Below, piece by piece: positions 1-9,800 of a stretch of DNA of 64,000 nt (position 1 is its first letter; every line of letters begins with the position of its first letter). The translations under genes were made by a program, and so were the position numbers. The stretch covers positions 62,001 to 126,000 of the forward strand of contig RMBW01000009.1 of the NCBI GenBank assembly GCA_004009845.1, in the 5' to 3' direction. The DNA comes from Davidsoniella eucalypti. Lineage: Eukaryota > Ascomycota > Sordariomycetes > Microascales > Ceratocystidaceae. The notes beneath the pieces are model-generated. The model saw nothing but the letters and a program-made list of their open reading frames with translations. It ran no database searches and was not told the DNA's origin.

Positions 1-460
1 TGCGGTACTCCGGCCGCACAAATAAGTCCTCTAAGTAAATGCCCGGACGCGCACGCCACGTGCTGTAGTTGTAGAAGTAGAGGGCCATACCAGCAGGTTT
101 TCCGTCGTCAAGAAGCATGATACAACGTGCCGGGCGCGATGGGTTGGTGGGCTCTACCGAAGAGAGGTCGGCCGGGGTGCTTTCAGGAGATGTTGGCGGT
201 GCGAAGGCAATAGTGCTCAAAAGCTTTTCCTCGGTGGCCTCCACAGCATCAAGTTCTTTTTCATAACCTGCCAATTCCTTGATCATGGCCAAGATGTCAG
301 GTACATCTAAGCATCATGTTAGTACACTGGAATTAACCCAAAATCCAACCCGTTATTGATGAAAGATAGGGCTATACTTGCCTGACCGGCGGGCATGTCT
401 TACTACACACGACATGTTGGGTGCTTTAATGTAATATTCGATCTTGTATGGCAATGGCAT
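1..460 (-). CDS. GNAT-family N-acetyltransferase, 3' end outside window
   Basis: Partial gene on the minus strand. Exon 1 is 460..382 and starts with MPLPYKIEYYIKAPN. The intron is 381..307 (75 nt), with a GC donor, an AG acceptor and a GTACTAAC branch site near 316-324. Exon 2 is 306..1 and leaves the window. The joined protein reads VRHARRSDVPDILAMIKELAGYEKE, which is the usual opening of a GNAT fold. Further on come GMALYFYNYSTWRARPGIYLEDLF and VRPEYR, the beta4 strand and the start of the acetyl-CoA binding motif. The family transfers acetyl groups from acetyl-CoA to amines. The wording resembles the diamine (spermidine/spermine or thialysine) acetyltransferase subgroup, so a small polyamine-like substrate is a reasonable guess but is not shown. 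The GC donor is required because the nearby GT would shift the frame into a stop. Confidence 0.88.
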
Positions 461-746
461 TCGTATGAGTTAGACATATGATTCCTTATATATCAGTCAA
501 CATATTCCTAGTACGAATAACTTATTTGTCACTAAGAGACATTAGAAGGGCCTAATGCAGCATGTCAAGCTCCTACGACGACAATATTGCCCCGCTAGCA
601 CTCTTTCTATATTTTTTTTGATTAGTGAACATTAAGTTGATATGTTTATCCGACGGCTACGTATGTAGGCTTAACTAACAACTGTTTTACGGGGCCAAAA
701 TCTAGACCACATAGTATTCCATTTCATAGAAAATTTACGTCAAGAA

Positions 747-876
747 GGGGACATGGTCTAGTGGTATGACGGATCCTTAGCATCGTGAAAGCTTGTTACG
801 ATTGAATCTATCAATAGTAGAGGTTTGTGATATCACCGCTTGGATCAGGTCCGGGGTTCGATTCCCCGTGTCTCCA
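747..876 (+). tRNA. tRNA-Ala(AGC) with a 58-nt intron
   Basis: A complete cloverleaf can be folded. The acceptor stem GGGGACA (747-753) pairs with TGTCTCC (869-875) and keeps a G3:U70 wobble, the classic alanine identity element. The D stem is GTC/GAC (756-758, 768-770). The anticodon stem GATCC (772-776) pairs perfectly with GGATC (842-846). The anticodon AGC is at 779-781 and the T arm is CGGGG-TTCGATT-CCCCG (852-868), followed by discriminator A876. The intron occupies 783-840, between nucleotides 37 and 38 as in other eukaryotic tRNA introns. Its last three bases, GCT, can pair with the anticodon. An oligo-T run follows directly. Confidence 0.93.
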
Positions 877-878
877 TC

Positions 879-883
879 TTTTT
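879..883 (+). terminator. RNA polymerase III terminator of tRNA-Ala
   Basis: A TTTTT run begins three bases after the tRNA discriminator base, as expected for Pol III termination. Confidence 0.8.
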
Positions 884-1061
884 GGTCGGTGATCATGAGC
901 TCAACGCATCATTCCTTGAGATGAGGTGAAAGAAAGCTAAATATATTTCAGGTAACAGATAACTAGTAGTACTTGATTTGATATCTGCTTTTGCTTCATG
1001 ATTATTTTTTAAAGAATGGAGCATATTAATGCACAAATCGCCGCTACATACTCATAATTAA

Positions 1062-1074
1062 CCATCATCCGACA
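1062..1074 (+). repeat. Target-site duplication, left copy
   Basis: The 13-bp sequence ccatcatccgaca is repeated exactly at 1140-1152 and brackets the poly(A)-tailed insert. The duplication may be 15 bp, because the two preceding A residues cannot be told apart from the poly(A) tail on the other side. Confidence 0.75.
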
Positions 1075-1139
1075 CATCTTCATAGCTTTTTAGCTCCATA
1101 AGATTAATGAATTAAAAAAAAAAAAAAAAAAAAAAAAAA
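1075..1139 (+). mobile_element. Poly(A)-tailed retroinsertion, 5'-truncated non-LTR type
   Basis: The 65-bp insert consists of 39 bp of unique sequence followed by 26 A residues (1114-1139), flanked by 13-bp direct repeats. A 3' poly(A) plus a target-site duplication is the usual mark of LINE-machinery insertion, so this may be a heavily 5'-truncated non-LTR element or a SINE-like retrotranscript. A diverged copy of the body lies at 61993-62032 (34 of 40 positions identical by eye), which shows it is a dispersed repeat. It sits inside the 3' coding end of the CFEM gene and supplies that gene's present stop codon. The long, pure A run suggests a recent event. No coding capacity remains. Confidence 0.68.
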
Positions 1140-1794
1140 CCATCATCCGACAGCCTAGGCTATTCTCTGACCGAGTTACAGCAGTGTTAGTCGCTGTAGA
1201 AGATGTTGTTGGCTCAACGATGGTGCCGGCTGTTGTTGTCGTTGATGACTCCGACGCCCCATATGTGCTATCTTTAACATTTTGTGTACCACTAGCTTCT
1301 ATGTCTGTGGACGCTTCTATTTCTGTGGTTTTAATGCTGTCGCTAAAGCTGGTTATAGCTGGTGACGAGATACCAAGAACTGTCGTCCTAGTACTAACAG
1401 TAGGAGTTGAGACAGCTATATTTGAGAACGGATCCTGAGTAGAGCTTTGTGTTTGTTGACAGACACGTTCTCTCAGTGTATTTCCCGCTGTAATATATAG
1501 TATTAGTATAGGATGGATATCATGGTACGCACGTATTAAGGGGCACTTACAGACGCCATTCGACTGGCCAAGACATCCTTCAATCAAGCAGTTGGTGTAT
1601 TGTGGATAGAAAGTTGAATCCCAGGTGTCACATGCACACTTGAAATCAACGAGATCACACCCTACCAATGTAGCTGTCTGCTCAAAGCATTTCACACCAC
1701 AGTCAGACAGACCAAAAAGATTGGCAGATGATGTCTCGGAAGCTGCAGCTGTCAGTGTAGCTAGGGCTAGGGTGTTAAAGATCATTGCACGCAT
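1090..1794 (-). CDS. CFEM-domain secreted/cell-surface protein, C-terminus altered by insertion
   Basis: Exon 1 is 1794..1551 and exon 2 is 1487..1090, with an intron at 1550..1488 (63 nt, GTAAGT donor, TTACAG acceptor). The product is 213 aa. Residues 1-20 form a signal peptide. Eight cysteines at 32, 36, 46, 53, 55, 69, 74 and 91 fit the CFEM pattern, and Asp50 sits three residues before Cys53, where CFEM haem-binding proteins carry the axial Asp. A Ser/Thr-rich stalk follows. CFEM proteins are fungal wall or membrane proteins, some of which take iron from haem. The reading frame ends in eight Phe residues encoded by the antisense of the 26-A tail, then NSLILWS. Without the insert the frame would continue into a hydrophobic C-terminal tail ending at 1009, like a GPI signal. 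The exact C-terminus depends on homopolymer length. Confidence 0.85.
   Translation of the reverse strand: MRAMIFNTLALATLTAAASETSSANLFGLSDCGVKCFEQTATLVGCDLVDFKCACDTWDSTFYPQYTNCLIEGCLGQSNGVCKCPLIRAYHDIHPILILYITAGNTLRERVCQQTQSSTQDPFSNIAVSTPTVSTRTTVLGISSPAITSFSDSIKTTEIEASTDIEASGTQNVKDSTYGASESSTTTTAGTIVEPTTSSTATNTAVTRSENSLGCRMMVFFFFFFFFNSLILWS
1140..1152 (+). repeat. Target-site duplication, right copy
   Basis: Exact repeat of 1062-1074, directly after the poly(A) run and inside the CFEM coding sequence. Confidence 0.75.
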
Positions 1795-2300
1795 AGTGTT
1801 GATAGTATATAGATATTATATAATGATTTTAAGATGAGAGACTGAGCAAGAATCAATACTGAGAGAAATTTGCCTCGTTAATGTCACCATCGGTGGCGTT
1901 TTTTGATATGTGAATACTTAGACAAATTAGGGTTAGAGACGTCGTTGCCTAGATAGGTGGGATGTCCGTTTTAGTTGTTTATACTTTTCCTATTTGGGCG
2001 ATTCTACTTACTAATCTATGTATCATCGCCATGTAAACAAATCTACATGTAACGATACACCGGTATCTATCTTATCGACGCTACTAGTACAGCCTCGGGA
2101 AACATTCGGGTATTCAATGTCTCGCTGTTTTCCATTCTCGGAAAAATTTTCAATCCCTTCATCTCATTTTCGACATCTAAACAGTTTCTATGCTCGGTAC
2201 CTTTGGGTATTGGTGGTTATCACTTTGACATTGCCTGACCTGTCCATCTATTGACCTGTTCTTTTGCTCTGCGCATCAACCACTCAACCCAAATCCCGAA
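1795..2300. promoter_or_regulatory. Divergent intergenic region
   Basis: This stretch separates the CFEM gene (minus) from the small membrane-protein gene (plus) and must hold both promoters. I see no recognisable motif beyond AT-rich sequence near 1800-1830, and no convincing coding sequence. Confidence 0.4.
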
Positions 2301-2924
2301 ATGCCTTTCAGCGGGAAAGCAATGTGCTCTTTCGAGTACTTCGAATATTTGCTTGGCCGAAATGCCAATGCCAAAATCGCAACTGCTCTGGTGTGGGTGC
2401 TTCCAACCCTCATCATATTCTGCGCCATCTTCCGATCCTTTTGGAGCTGGCGTGCAGAGCGCAAAGCTCATCGCGAGTTTGTGTCTGAGCGGATGAAAAA
2501 CGCCGCTCTTTCCCGCCGCTGGGACATTTATACATGCCGATTGAGTGGAATCTCAGTCCCTCCCCGAGAGGGTGAGGTCATTGGCGACGACGAATTGGGC
2601 CATTGTGATCGCATTAAGCGCTACATCAAGCAGCAGCTTCGTTCCTTTGCACGCAATGTACGTCGTCGCATCATGGGTATGGTGCAACGACAGAGACAAG
2701 AGCATGATCTTGAGGCTGGCTCCGTGGAAAAAATCACTCGTGAAGACTCACAGTTACAGATTGGCCCGCCCAAACCGCTCTATCTGAAATCTTCCCACAT
2801 CGACAGTGAATCTACACTTTTCAAGAGCATCTTTACAGTCTCGATCAACTCTTGTGCGACCGTGGACGAGCCTGACGGGGTTCAGCTGCCGACCAAACCA
2901 TCACAAGCGTATATGCCTGTCTGA
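2301..2924 (+). CDS. Small single-pass membrane protein, unrecognised
   Basis: Single-exon ORF of 207 aa. I do not recognise the family. Residues 27-47 (ATALVWVLPTLIIFCAIFRSF) form one hydrophobic membrane segment. A strongly basic stretch follows (WRAERKAHREF, and RRRIMGMVQRQRQEH near 120-135), so the C-terminal part is probably cytosolic. There is no clear signal peptide and no cysteine-rich domain. The reading frame is the longest in this region, and the composition looks like protein rather than chance. I give moderate confidence because no homologue comes to mind. A 92-bp minisatellite begins about 110 bp downstream and may lie in the 3' UTR. Confidence 0.5.
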   Translation: MPFSGKAMCSFEYFEYLLGRNANAKIATALVWVLPTLIIFCAIFRSFWSWRAERKAHREFVSERMKNAALSRRWDIYTCRLSGISVPPREGEVIGDDELGHCDRIKRYIKQQLRSFARNVRRRIMGMVQRQRQEHDLEAGSVEKITREDSQLQIGPPKPLYLKSSHIDSESTLFKSIFTVSINSCATVDEPDGVQLPTKPSQAYMPV

Positions 2925-3033
2925 TGGACTGGACTAAGAAAGCCAACCCCTCAATGCAATCATCCGTTCGACTGTATACCGGTTTATCCTGTGAAAAGTA
3001 CTCCGGTTCGAACTGGATTGCGACTCGTCCCGC

Positions 3034-3420
3034 CTTGGGAGATAGTTCGACTTATATCAGTCTCTTCATTATTCTGATTCGAATTGTTTTCCATTGTATG
3101 TCGACTGAATACATGTACGCCAGCCCTTGGGAGATAGTTCGACTTATATCAGTCTCTTCATTATTCTGGTTCGAATTGTCTTCCATTGTATGTCGCCTGA
3201 ATACATGTACGCCAGGGCCGTTCGACCTCTCTTGGGAGATAATTCGACTTATATCAGTCTCTTCATTATTCTGGTTCGAATTGTCTTCCATTGTGTGTCG
3301 ACTGAATACATGTACGCCAGCCCTCGGGAGATAATTCGATTCATATCAGTCTCTTCATTATTCTGGTTCGAATTGTCTTCCATTGTGTGTCGCATGGATA
3401 CATACGCTAAGGCCGTCTGA
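3034..3420 (+). repeat. Minisatellite, four copies of a 92-bp unit
   Basis: Copies start at 3034, 3126, 3231 and 3323 with ct(t/c)gggagata(g/a)ttcga. Spacings are 92, 105 and 92 bp. Copies 2 and 4 end in an extra ggccgt-type spacer. Copies 1 and 2 share atagttcg and gtatgtcg, while copies 3 and 4 share ataattcg and gtgtgtcg. The array therefore looks like two tandem copies of a dimer about 197 bp long. Sequence on both sides (2970-3012 and 3415-3462, both containing gtgaaaagtact) is also related to itself, suggesting an older, larger unit. Open frames run through the array on both strands but change frame between copies, so I do not call them genes. Confidence 0.9.
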
Positions 3421-3782
3421 CTGTGTGCCGACTTACGAAGTGAAAAGTACTTTGGCTCAGAAGGTCTTGTGCCATGTATTCAGTATTCAGCCTCTGTAGT
3501 TGCACAACTTGGCGACTCCTGACACAGGAGACGCCTCTATAAGGCCCTATAAGCCATAGAATCTTAGATGCCTGACATTTGGCTGAAAGCGCACCTAGCA
3601 GCGCTAAAAGCCGCAAAATCCGGGATTCTCTTTGCGGGTCTTACCATTCAATATTTCATTCTGTAAGTCCACTGCAGCATTTTCGATCTTAATGGAGTTA
3701 AGTAGTAACAATCTGACAGGTGACGTTTTGAGGGTTGCCTCCCGCCTTTTTTTCTATTATTTATGACGGCATGAGATATCAA
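3421..3782. other. Non-coding stretch before the NAD(P)-binding gene
   Basis: Apart from the related sequence flanking the minisatellite (to about 3462), I see no gene, repeat or RNA here. Confidence 0.4.
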
Positions 3783-3790
3783 TATAAATA
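3783..3790 (+). promoter_or_regulatory. TATA box of the NAD(P)-binding protein gene
   Basis: TATAAATA lies 78 bp upstream of the start codon at 3868, a fitting distance for a TATA-driven start near 3815 and a 5' UTR of about 50 nt. Confidence 0.6.
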
Positions 3791-3867
3791 GTGAGCAGCA
3801 ACGCCCTTTGACTTGGAAACCACAACACTAAAAACTAACAATAACCACCACTCAGACTCTATTTATA

Positions 3868-4723
3868 ATGCATCTCATTCTGACCGGTGCCACTGGCCTT
3901 GTTGGCTCTGCCGCACTAGACGCCATGTTGCGCACTCCGGAGGTGACCAAAATCAGCATTCTGGCCCGCCGGCCGGTTGCCATGCTCGAAGCTCGAAAGC
4001 CGCAGCCCAGAAAGCAGATCAACGTGATCTTGCACTCCGACTTTGAAAGATATGATTCGGCAGTGCTGGATCAGCTGCAAGGTGCCCAGGGCTGCGTGTG
4101 GGCACTAGGGATTAGCCAGAGCAAAGTCACATCTGAGTAAGAGACGAACAGTCCCTCCCCCTCCATGGGTGACGTCACAACACAAACAGGCGGAACGCAG
4201 TCCACTAACACACTCTCGTCACAGCGAATATGTCAAAATCACCAAGGACTACGCTCTGGCGGCTGCTGACGCCTTCAAGCAAATCGAAGCTCCGTCACAG
4301 CCCTTCTTCTTCGTCTATGTCTCCGGCGAGGGCGCGACACACTCACCGTCGTGCTTCTCCGCCCTCTTTGCCCGAGTCAAGGGCGCGACCGAAGTGGCCC
4401 TCGGTGCCCTATCAACGCCGACATTCCGTGCCGACTCTATGCGTCCGGCCTTTGTCGATCCCGATACGCACTCTGCGATCCGGGAATTCGCGCCTAACCC
4501 TACCGACCAATACGGCTGGCTGATGAAGCCTCTCGGCTCAATTATCCGCAGTTTTCCCAGCTGGCATTCGCCGACTGAGTCGTTGGGTCAGGTTCTCGTG
4601 GATATGGCGATGGGTAAATTCTCGGATGAGAAACTTGACGGCACTAAAGGGGTGCAGCCGTTGGGTGATAAGGGCGCTTATTTGGTGGAAAATGTGGGAT
4701 ACAGAGCCCTTTTGGGTCTATGA
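3868..4723 (+). CDS. NAD(P)-binding Rossmann-fold protein (atypical SDR type)
   Basis: Exon 1 is 3868..4136 and exon 2 is 4225..4723. The intron (4137..4224, 88 nt) has a GTAAGA donor, a cactaac branch site and a CACAG acceptor. The protein is 255 aa. The N-terminus MHLILTGATGLVGSAAL carries the TGxxGxxG dinucleotide-binding motif at residues 6-13, followed by a second strand ISILARRPV, where Arg after the strand suggests NADPH preference. The fungal family resembles the HTATIP2/FMP52 group of atypical short-chain dehydrogenases. No YxxxK active site is obvious; residues YVKITKDYA (after the splice) give a Tyr and Lys in the expected middle region. The substrate is unknown. It is convergent with the next gene. 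Confidence 0.82.
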
Positions 4724-5305
4724 ATGGATAGACAAAGCTTTGGTTGTCATTTTTGAGATGGGATCATTAATTGGGAATCTGGTTCAAATATCATGCATTT
4801 TTTACCTTTCAAACCGTACATTTGAACTAGTTCATGTTTAAACTGTGAATGACCGTGAATATGAAGAAACTCGGGGGAAAAAACCCCGTATTTTCACATA
4901 GAATCCATGACAACGATGGTGTCAAAATGTCACCTTTCCCATGAAACAAGACTCCGATGAAAACTAGGTTTCATTTATAAAACGCCAAGTTGTTTGTCAT
5001 TTTTGTTCCTCTAGCCAAAGTCACATCTGAGAAATGTTAGAAAAAGCCCTACAAAAAACGTAGCACTTTGTTTTTTTTATATGACCGTGTAAGTGAAAAA
5101 AAAAACATACACCAATTATTTCTTGGAAATGGAACATCTTTTTGATAAAGTTTCAAATTCTTTTTTTTCATCTCCTGTTTCTATATCGTCATCATAACTT
5201 CGAAACGCGGTATATAGTGTATAATAAAAAGACCAAGAAATAGCATATCAACAAACGAAGCAAAAATAACACAAGACAAACACTTTCGCAGTGAGTTTTT
5301 CCTCC
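4724..5305. other. Convergent intergenic region
   Basis: This stretch lies between two 3' ends. It is AT-rich and holds a weak hairpin cgggg-gaaaaaa-ccccg near 4874-4890, with gtgaa/ttcac flanks, which could act in 3'-end formation. I see no gene. Confidence 0.4.
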
Positions 5306-6472
5306 TTAGAAAGTCTTGACGGCCGGGCCAGCCATGGCGATCTGTCTACGATATCTGGTGGCGTACATGAAACGCTCGTATGTGCCAAAACCATAGACAC
5401 CCAGGCCAACAATCAGCCAGATACCAGTGATAATCAGACCAACGGGGTATACCATCAGCTGCATACCGGGTAGCACGAAAGCAACAGTGCCATTGGTCAG
5501 AGCAGTGTGGATATCGTCAACTGCCAGTGAAGCTAGTGAAAACTCCGACATGACAACTTCGCGTGAGAACACACCGTTGACGAAGACAGCCTCGTTGGAG
5601 GAAACGTTGGTGCCGATAGTGCTGCCGCTGGTGCTAGTAGCGCTTAGAGTAAGAGTAGGCATGATCAAAGCTTCCAAAGTAGCCCTATTAGAATATCTTG
5701 GTTAGAAATCATGCTCAGTGGATTATATTGCGCCGACCGTGAAGAATACTTACATAGACATGGTGGTAGACATGTTAGCACTGTTGATCTGGCCAACCAG
5801 CATGTACTGCTTCAGCATGGGCACCGTGTTTCCACGACGAGCCATCTTGAGATCCCGCATGAGCAAAGCGGCAGCAGTGGTGGCAGCAGCAGTAGAAGCA
5901 GCAGTGGTCGTAGCATCAGAGCTTGTGGTGTTGGTAGTGGTGTTGACAGACGACACAGTGGCGCCAAGATAGCTGAGTTGAACCTGGATGCTGGAGGCCG
6001 AAACACCGGCAAAGTCACCTGAAGGGTCCGAGATCTTGTATAAACGTAGATCGGCCTGGAAGACACCGGTAGTGGTGTTCAGAGTTGGCAGGTTGTAGCA
6101 GATACCAGTACCTGAAGGGTTTGAGGCGGTATTGATGTTGACTAGAGCCGCTTGGCAGGCAAGCTCTGTGGCGTTGTTCCAGGCGTCCAGGTTGAGAGAT
6201 CCGTCGGCGTTGACCTGGACCTCGGAGCCTGAGGAATCCGTAGTGGCCTTACTGCTAACATCAGCAAGGCTGGTGAGGCTAATATTTGAGTTGCTAGAGG
6301 CCGAAACACTGGATTGGCGCAGGTTCATGATGGCACCATAGTCCTGCTCGGTAACGTCGGCAGCGGACATCCAAATCATGCCGTTGGAATTCATGCTAAG
6401 CCCAGAGGCAGCGTTGACATGTGTGATGGAAGCAGCCATCAGGGCCGTAACAAGGGCAAGCTTGGTGAACAT
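5306..6472 (-). CDS. Secreted/membrane glycoprotein with C-terminal TM, unrecognised family
   Basis: Exon 1 is 6472..5754 and exon 2 is 5684..5306. The intron (5753..5685, 69 nt) has a GTAAGT donor and a TAATAG acceptor. The product is 365 aa. Residues 1-21 (MFTKLALVTALMAASITHVNA) form a signal peptide. The ectodomain has several N-x-S/T sites (for example NTTT, NATE, NVSS, NGT), few cysteines, and a Thr/Ala-rich section near 195-220. One strong hydrophobic segment at about 316-339 (LMVYPVGLIITGIWLIVGLGVYGF) is followed by a basic tail containing RYRRQ. The topology is therefore a type I plasma-membrane or wall-anchored protein. I do not recognise a catalytic domain. The upstream region carries a long pyrimidine tract on the coding strand. 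Confidence 0.82.
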
Positions 6473-6589
6473 CTTGAAATATATGTGATTAAAGGCGGAA
6501 CAAGATCGAAAGAGAGGTGGTCTCTATAGGGTATCGTATATCGTGACTTTTTTATATAGCGTTCCGAATACTAAAAAGAACAAAGACAC

Positions 6590-6830
6590 GAAGAAAAGAA
6601 GAAGCCGTTATTAAAAAAAGAAAAGAAGAAAAAAAAAAGAACGTTATGGTAAAAGAAAGCACAAAAAAAGCCGACCGGCGGTTGTGGGTGAAAGGGCGGA
6701 AGATTAAAGAAGTGAAGTAAAGAAGAAGAGAAGAAACTTGGTGAGCAAGATCGACCTGGCGAAGAAGGCTAACAAGAAGAAAAGAAGAAGAAAAAAAGAA
6801 AAGGAAACAGAAAAGAACGGCGTAAAGTAG
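6590..6830 (-). promoter_or_regulatory. Pyrimidine-rich leader tract (minus strand)
   Basis: The plus strand is almost all purine here (gaagaaaag-type repeats), so the coding strand of the gene ending its promoter at 6473 is C/T-rich. Such CT tracts are common just upstream of fungal transcription starts. No single element is defined. Confidence 0.45.
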
Positions 6831-9800
6831 GAAACGTGAGAAGAAGTACTATCGTCAAACCCGGGATAGAGAGTATCAGGACCAGGGGGGCGATGTGGTG
6901 AGGAGCGATATGGGGCCAAGTTGGAACGGCAGCACAAGTCAAACTGGGGCCAGGATAGGCTGATGGTCAGCGCAGACAATGCAGTGTCCGATATGCAATA
7001 TGCAATGGGTAGGCCGGGTAGAGAGGGAGGTGCTGCCAGTATAGTGAGACTGTGAGACTGAGTCTGTCACAAAACGAGGAGGCGCCGGGCGTGTGTCGAG
7101 TTGTCGATCAGCGTCTAAGAACTGAGCAGGCCTAGGGATATATTTTTTTTTCTTTTTGCTGTAGTATGTACAGTACAAAGTATGATGCCAAGCTCTGTAA
7201 CGTGACGGGGGTCAGAGAATCAAGAGAGCCAGACAAAGCAGAAAGAAAAGGGAGTGAATCGTTTAGTCGAGTTGTGCCAGGTGCTTCTCGAGGCCGTCTT
7301 TTACAAGCTATGTAGACTGAAATTGAAACAGGAACGCTGTCGTTTGAGAAACACACGATTGTGTGTGCTTTGGGCGAAGAAGAAGAGAAGTGGCTGCTGA
7401 AGTAGGTGAGGGGGCCGTTGGAATATGATATGGTATGGCAAAAAGCTGTCTTGGTGGGGAGGCAGAAGAAAGAGGATAGGACACAACAACAAAAGCAACC
7501 CCGGGGATATAGCTTGTAGATGAATACTTGGGAGTATGTACTTTGAGCGGCGGGAGGGCGGGTCTGACACATGGTTCTGCCACCTCTACAGCCAATATAT
7601 ATATAGTATGCGTATAGTACTGACAAGGAGATAAGCAATATACTTTGCCTCAGGCTCAAGAGCCTCGCAAGATCGGTATACGAAAATAAGGCCTGGCATG
7701 ACTTCCTGCGCTGTATCGTTCCTTCGACCCTGCTCGATAGTCCGATTTTTGATTTGGGTGGGTTGCAACGTTGGTGGTGATGATGAATGACGCCGTACTA
7801 AAATAATCAAAAACAACATGTAAATTAGTGGGTAAGCCTTGCTAGTTGTTACCCGTAAAATGCTGGCTATATACTGCAACTACGTGTGCTACCGCTTTTA
7901 GAACACCTGCACAAACTCAAAACTGCAGGCAAACCCTTAGCCTCTCATAGCAAACGGTGGGTCTAAGATTTCATCACAAACCTATAATCCGGAGGTTAGT
8001 ATCGCAGAGTTAAACCAACCACTTGATCGAACTACTATATGAATGCTCACGATCAACGACGGTCGTTGATTTCTTTCTCTTGATCTTTCTATCATCCCCT
8101 CCAAAAATCCCCAAAAAATACTTGCTTACTTCCCGCTGTCAGGCCTGTCCGTCTTGCAGAGTTACTTCGCTATCTCCTCTTCAGTCTCCTCTTCAGCTCT
8201 TTGCTCCCTTATTCCCAGTAGAAAGTCTGACAAGCGGCCTCTTTGCCTATTTCGCAGGTTCACTGACAGCCAACCAAGTCCATTGGTATGACCACCCCTG
8301 CCATCTCTGAGAATCCATGTTCCAGTGGCCTCACAGACCAACAATTAGGACCCCTCTTCTCCACTGGACTAAACCAGAGACTTCTCTTACAAGGTATTCC
8401 CAAAATGGTCTTCAGATACAACGGGATGCTTGTTCGATTTTGTTTCTAATGGGTCCACTGGCTCTCTCGTCCACGATGTCACGCAACTTTGCTCTACCAT
8501 ATCTGCTAATTTCAGAGGCACGATTCTAGCAGGATCGAGCAGGAATTCATCATGCAGTATGCTTAGCGCCCACGACTCGAGAGAAAGCTGCAGTGCTGCC
8601 TTTTAACTTTAACATGCAAGCCATTGTGTCCTTGGCGCTTTCAATTGAAGTTTCTCTCTCGAAGATTGATAGCCTCGACTCGCCTCAAACCGTATCATAC
8701 ATTGCTTTCATATCGGCAATAAACAATGGCCGATGAACAATCTTCCAGCACCCAGATTCTCAGAAGCCTCTGTACAATAGAAGAAGCTAGCCTACAACAT
8801 TGGGCGGCCGGGCTAGTGAGACTGCCGATGAAACCATTGACACGTCTCAGGTTCCAGAACAACAGCCAAGCATCATTTTTTTTGCAGCTTCGTTACTTGT
8901 GACATCTAAATGGACAAACACAACCATGGTTCACATTTCAATAGAAAAAAAAATGAAAAGCCGTACACTTTGTTCTTAGCTGCAGATGACAGTCTATGAA
9001 GAGCAGCTGAGCATACCAGCTTGTTCACGACTCGCAAAGGCCTCGACCACAATATCGTCAGTTCAAGTTGCTCTCTTGTCTCGTCCTTCACAATTCTAAG
9101 CTCAGCTTCTACTGGAGCTTGCACTTCTCCTAAACAAATATTCTCCGGTCTTTATTGTGTGTTTCTCAACACTTCACTATCCCTCTTATCTACTACTACA
9201 GATATGCTCTCCTCGTCACATTCCTATTCACTTCGGATGTTTTTACTTGTGTCTCATGTTGGGATCTACGCCGGTCCTCCCCTTGTTTTTGTTACTAGGC
9301 CCTAGTCTAGTCTCTGAAAAACGAAAGGAACGAAGGAGAAGAAATGAAAAAGCTTGTCTTGTTTGTTAGCAAAAGTTTATTTCTAATAAACTTCTACCAA
9401 CGGTCGCTAGAAAAGGCGGCCACAAGAAGAAAAAGCGAAGTTCGTTCTTGGGGGGAAAGCAAAACAGCTTGTCTTTGGTCTAGAACTTGCCAAGACATAG
9501 TTTGTATTCTACAAGCAGTCTATTAGGCCCGTCCGTTCTTGCTCTGATAGGATTGTAGCCAAAACCAATAACTAGCCAATAGTTCCGCTTGGTCGGCCTA
9601 TACATTCGACATATAGTAAGCCTTACTTGCCCTACAATTACACATAAGTTGGAACTATGGGCCACACCATGTACTTGTTCCTGCATTACCTTTTCGCCGT
9701 CTTTATATTCCCCAACGCATACGTCCTCAAACAGCCGCTTCGGAGGCATATGGCATGCTTATAGTCCTAAATCTGACCATTGTCTGTATTCCGTTCTTCC

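Noticed and set aside
2924..3420. Open frames through the minisatellite on both strands
   Set aside because: The unit length is not a multiple of three and the peptides are frame-shifted repeats of one DNA unit; low-complexity DNA explains them.
4112..5032. 16-bp direct repeat caaagtcacatctgag in the NAD(P)-binding gene and downstream
   Set aside because: One shared 16-mer in a 64-kb window is about what chance predicts.
7132..7659. 175-codon minus-strand frame in the first gene desert
   Set aside because: No domain-like composition, no splice partners, and its nominal translation mirrors local base bias.
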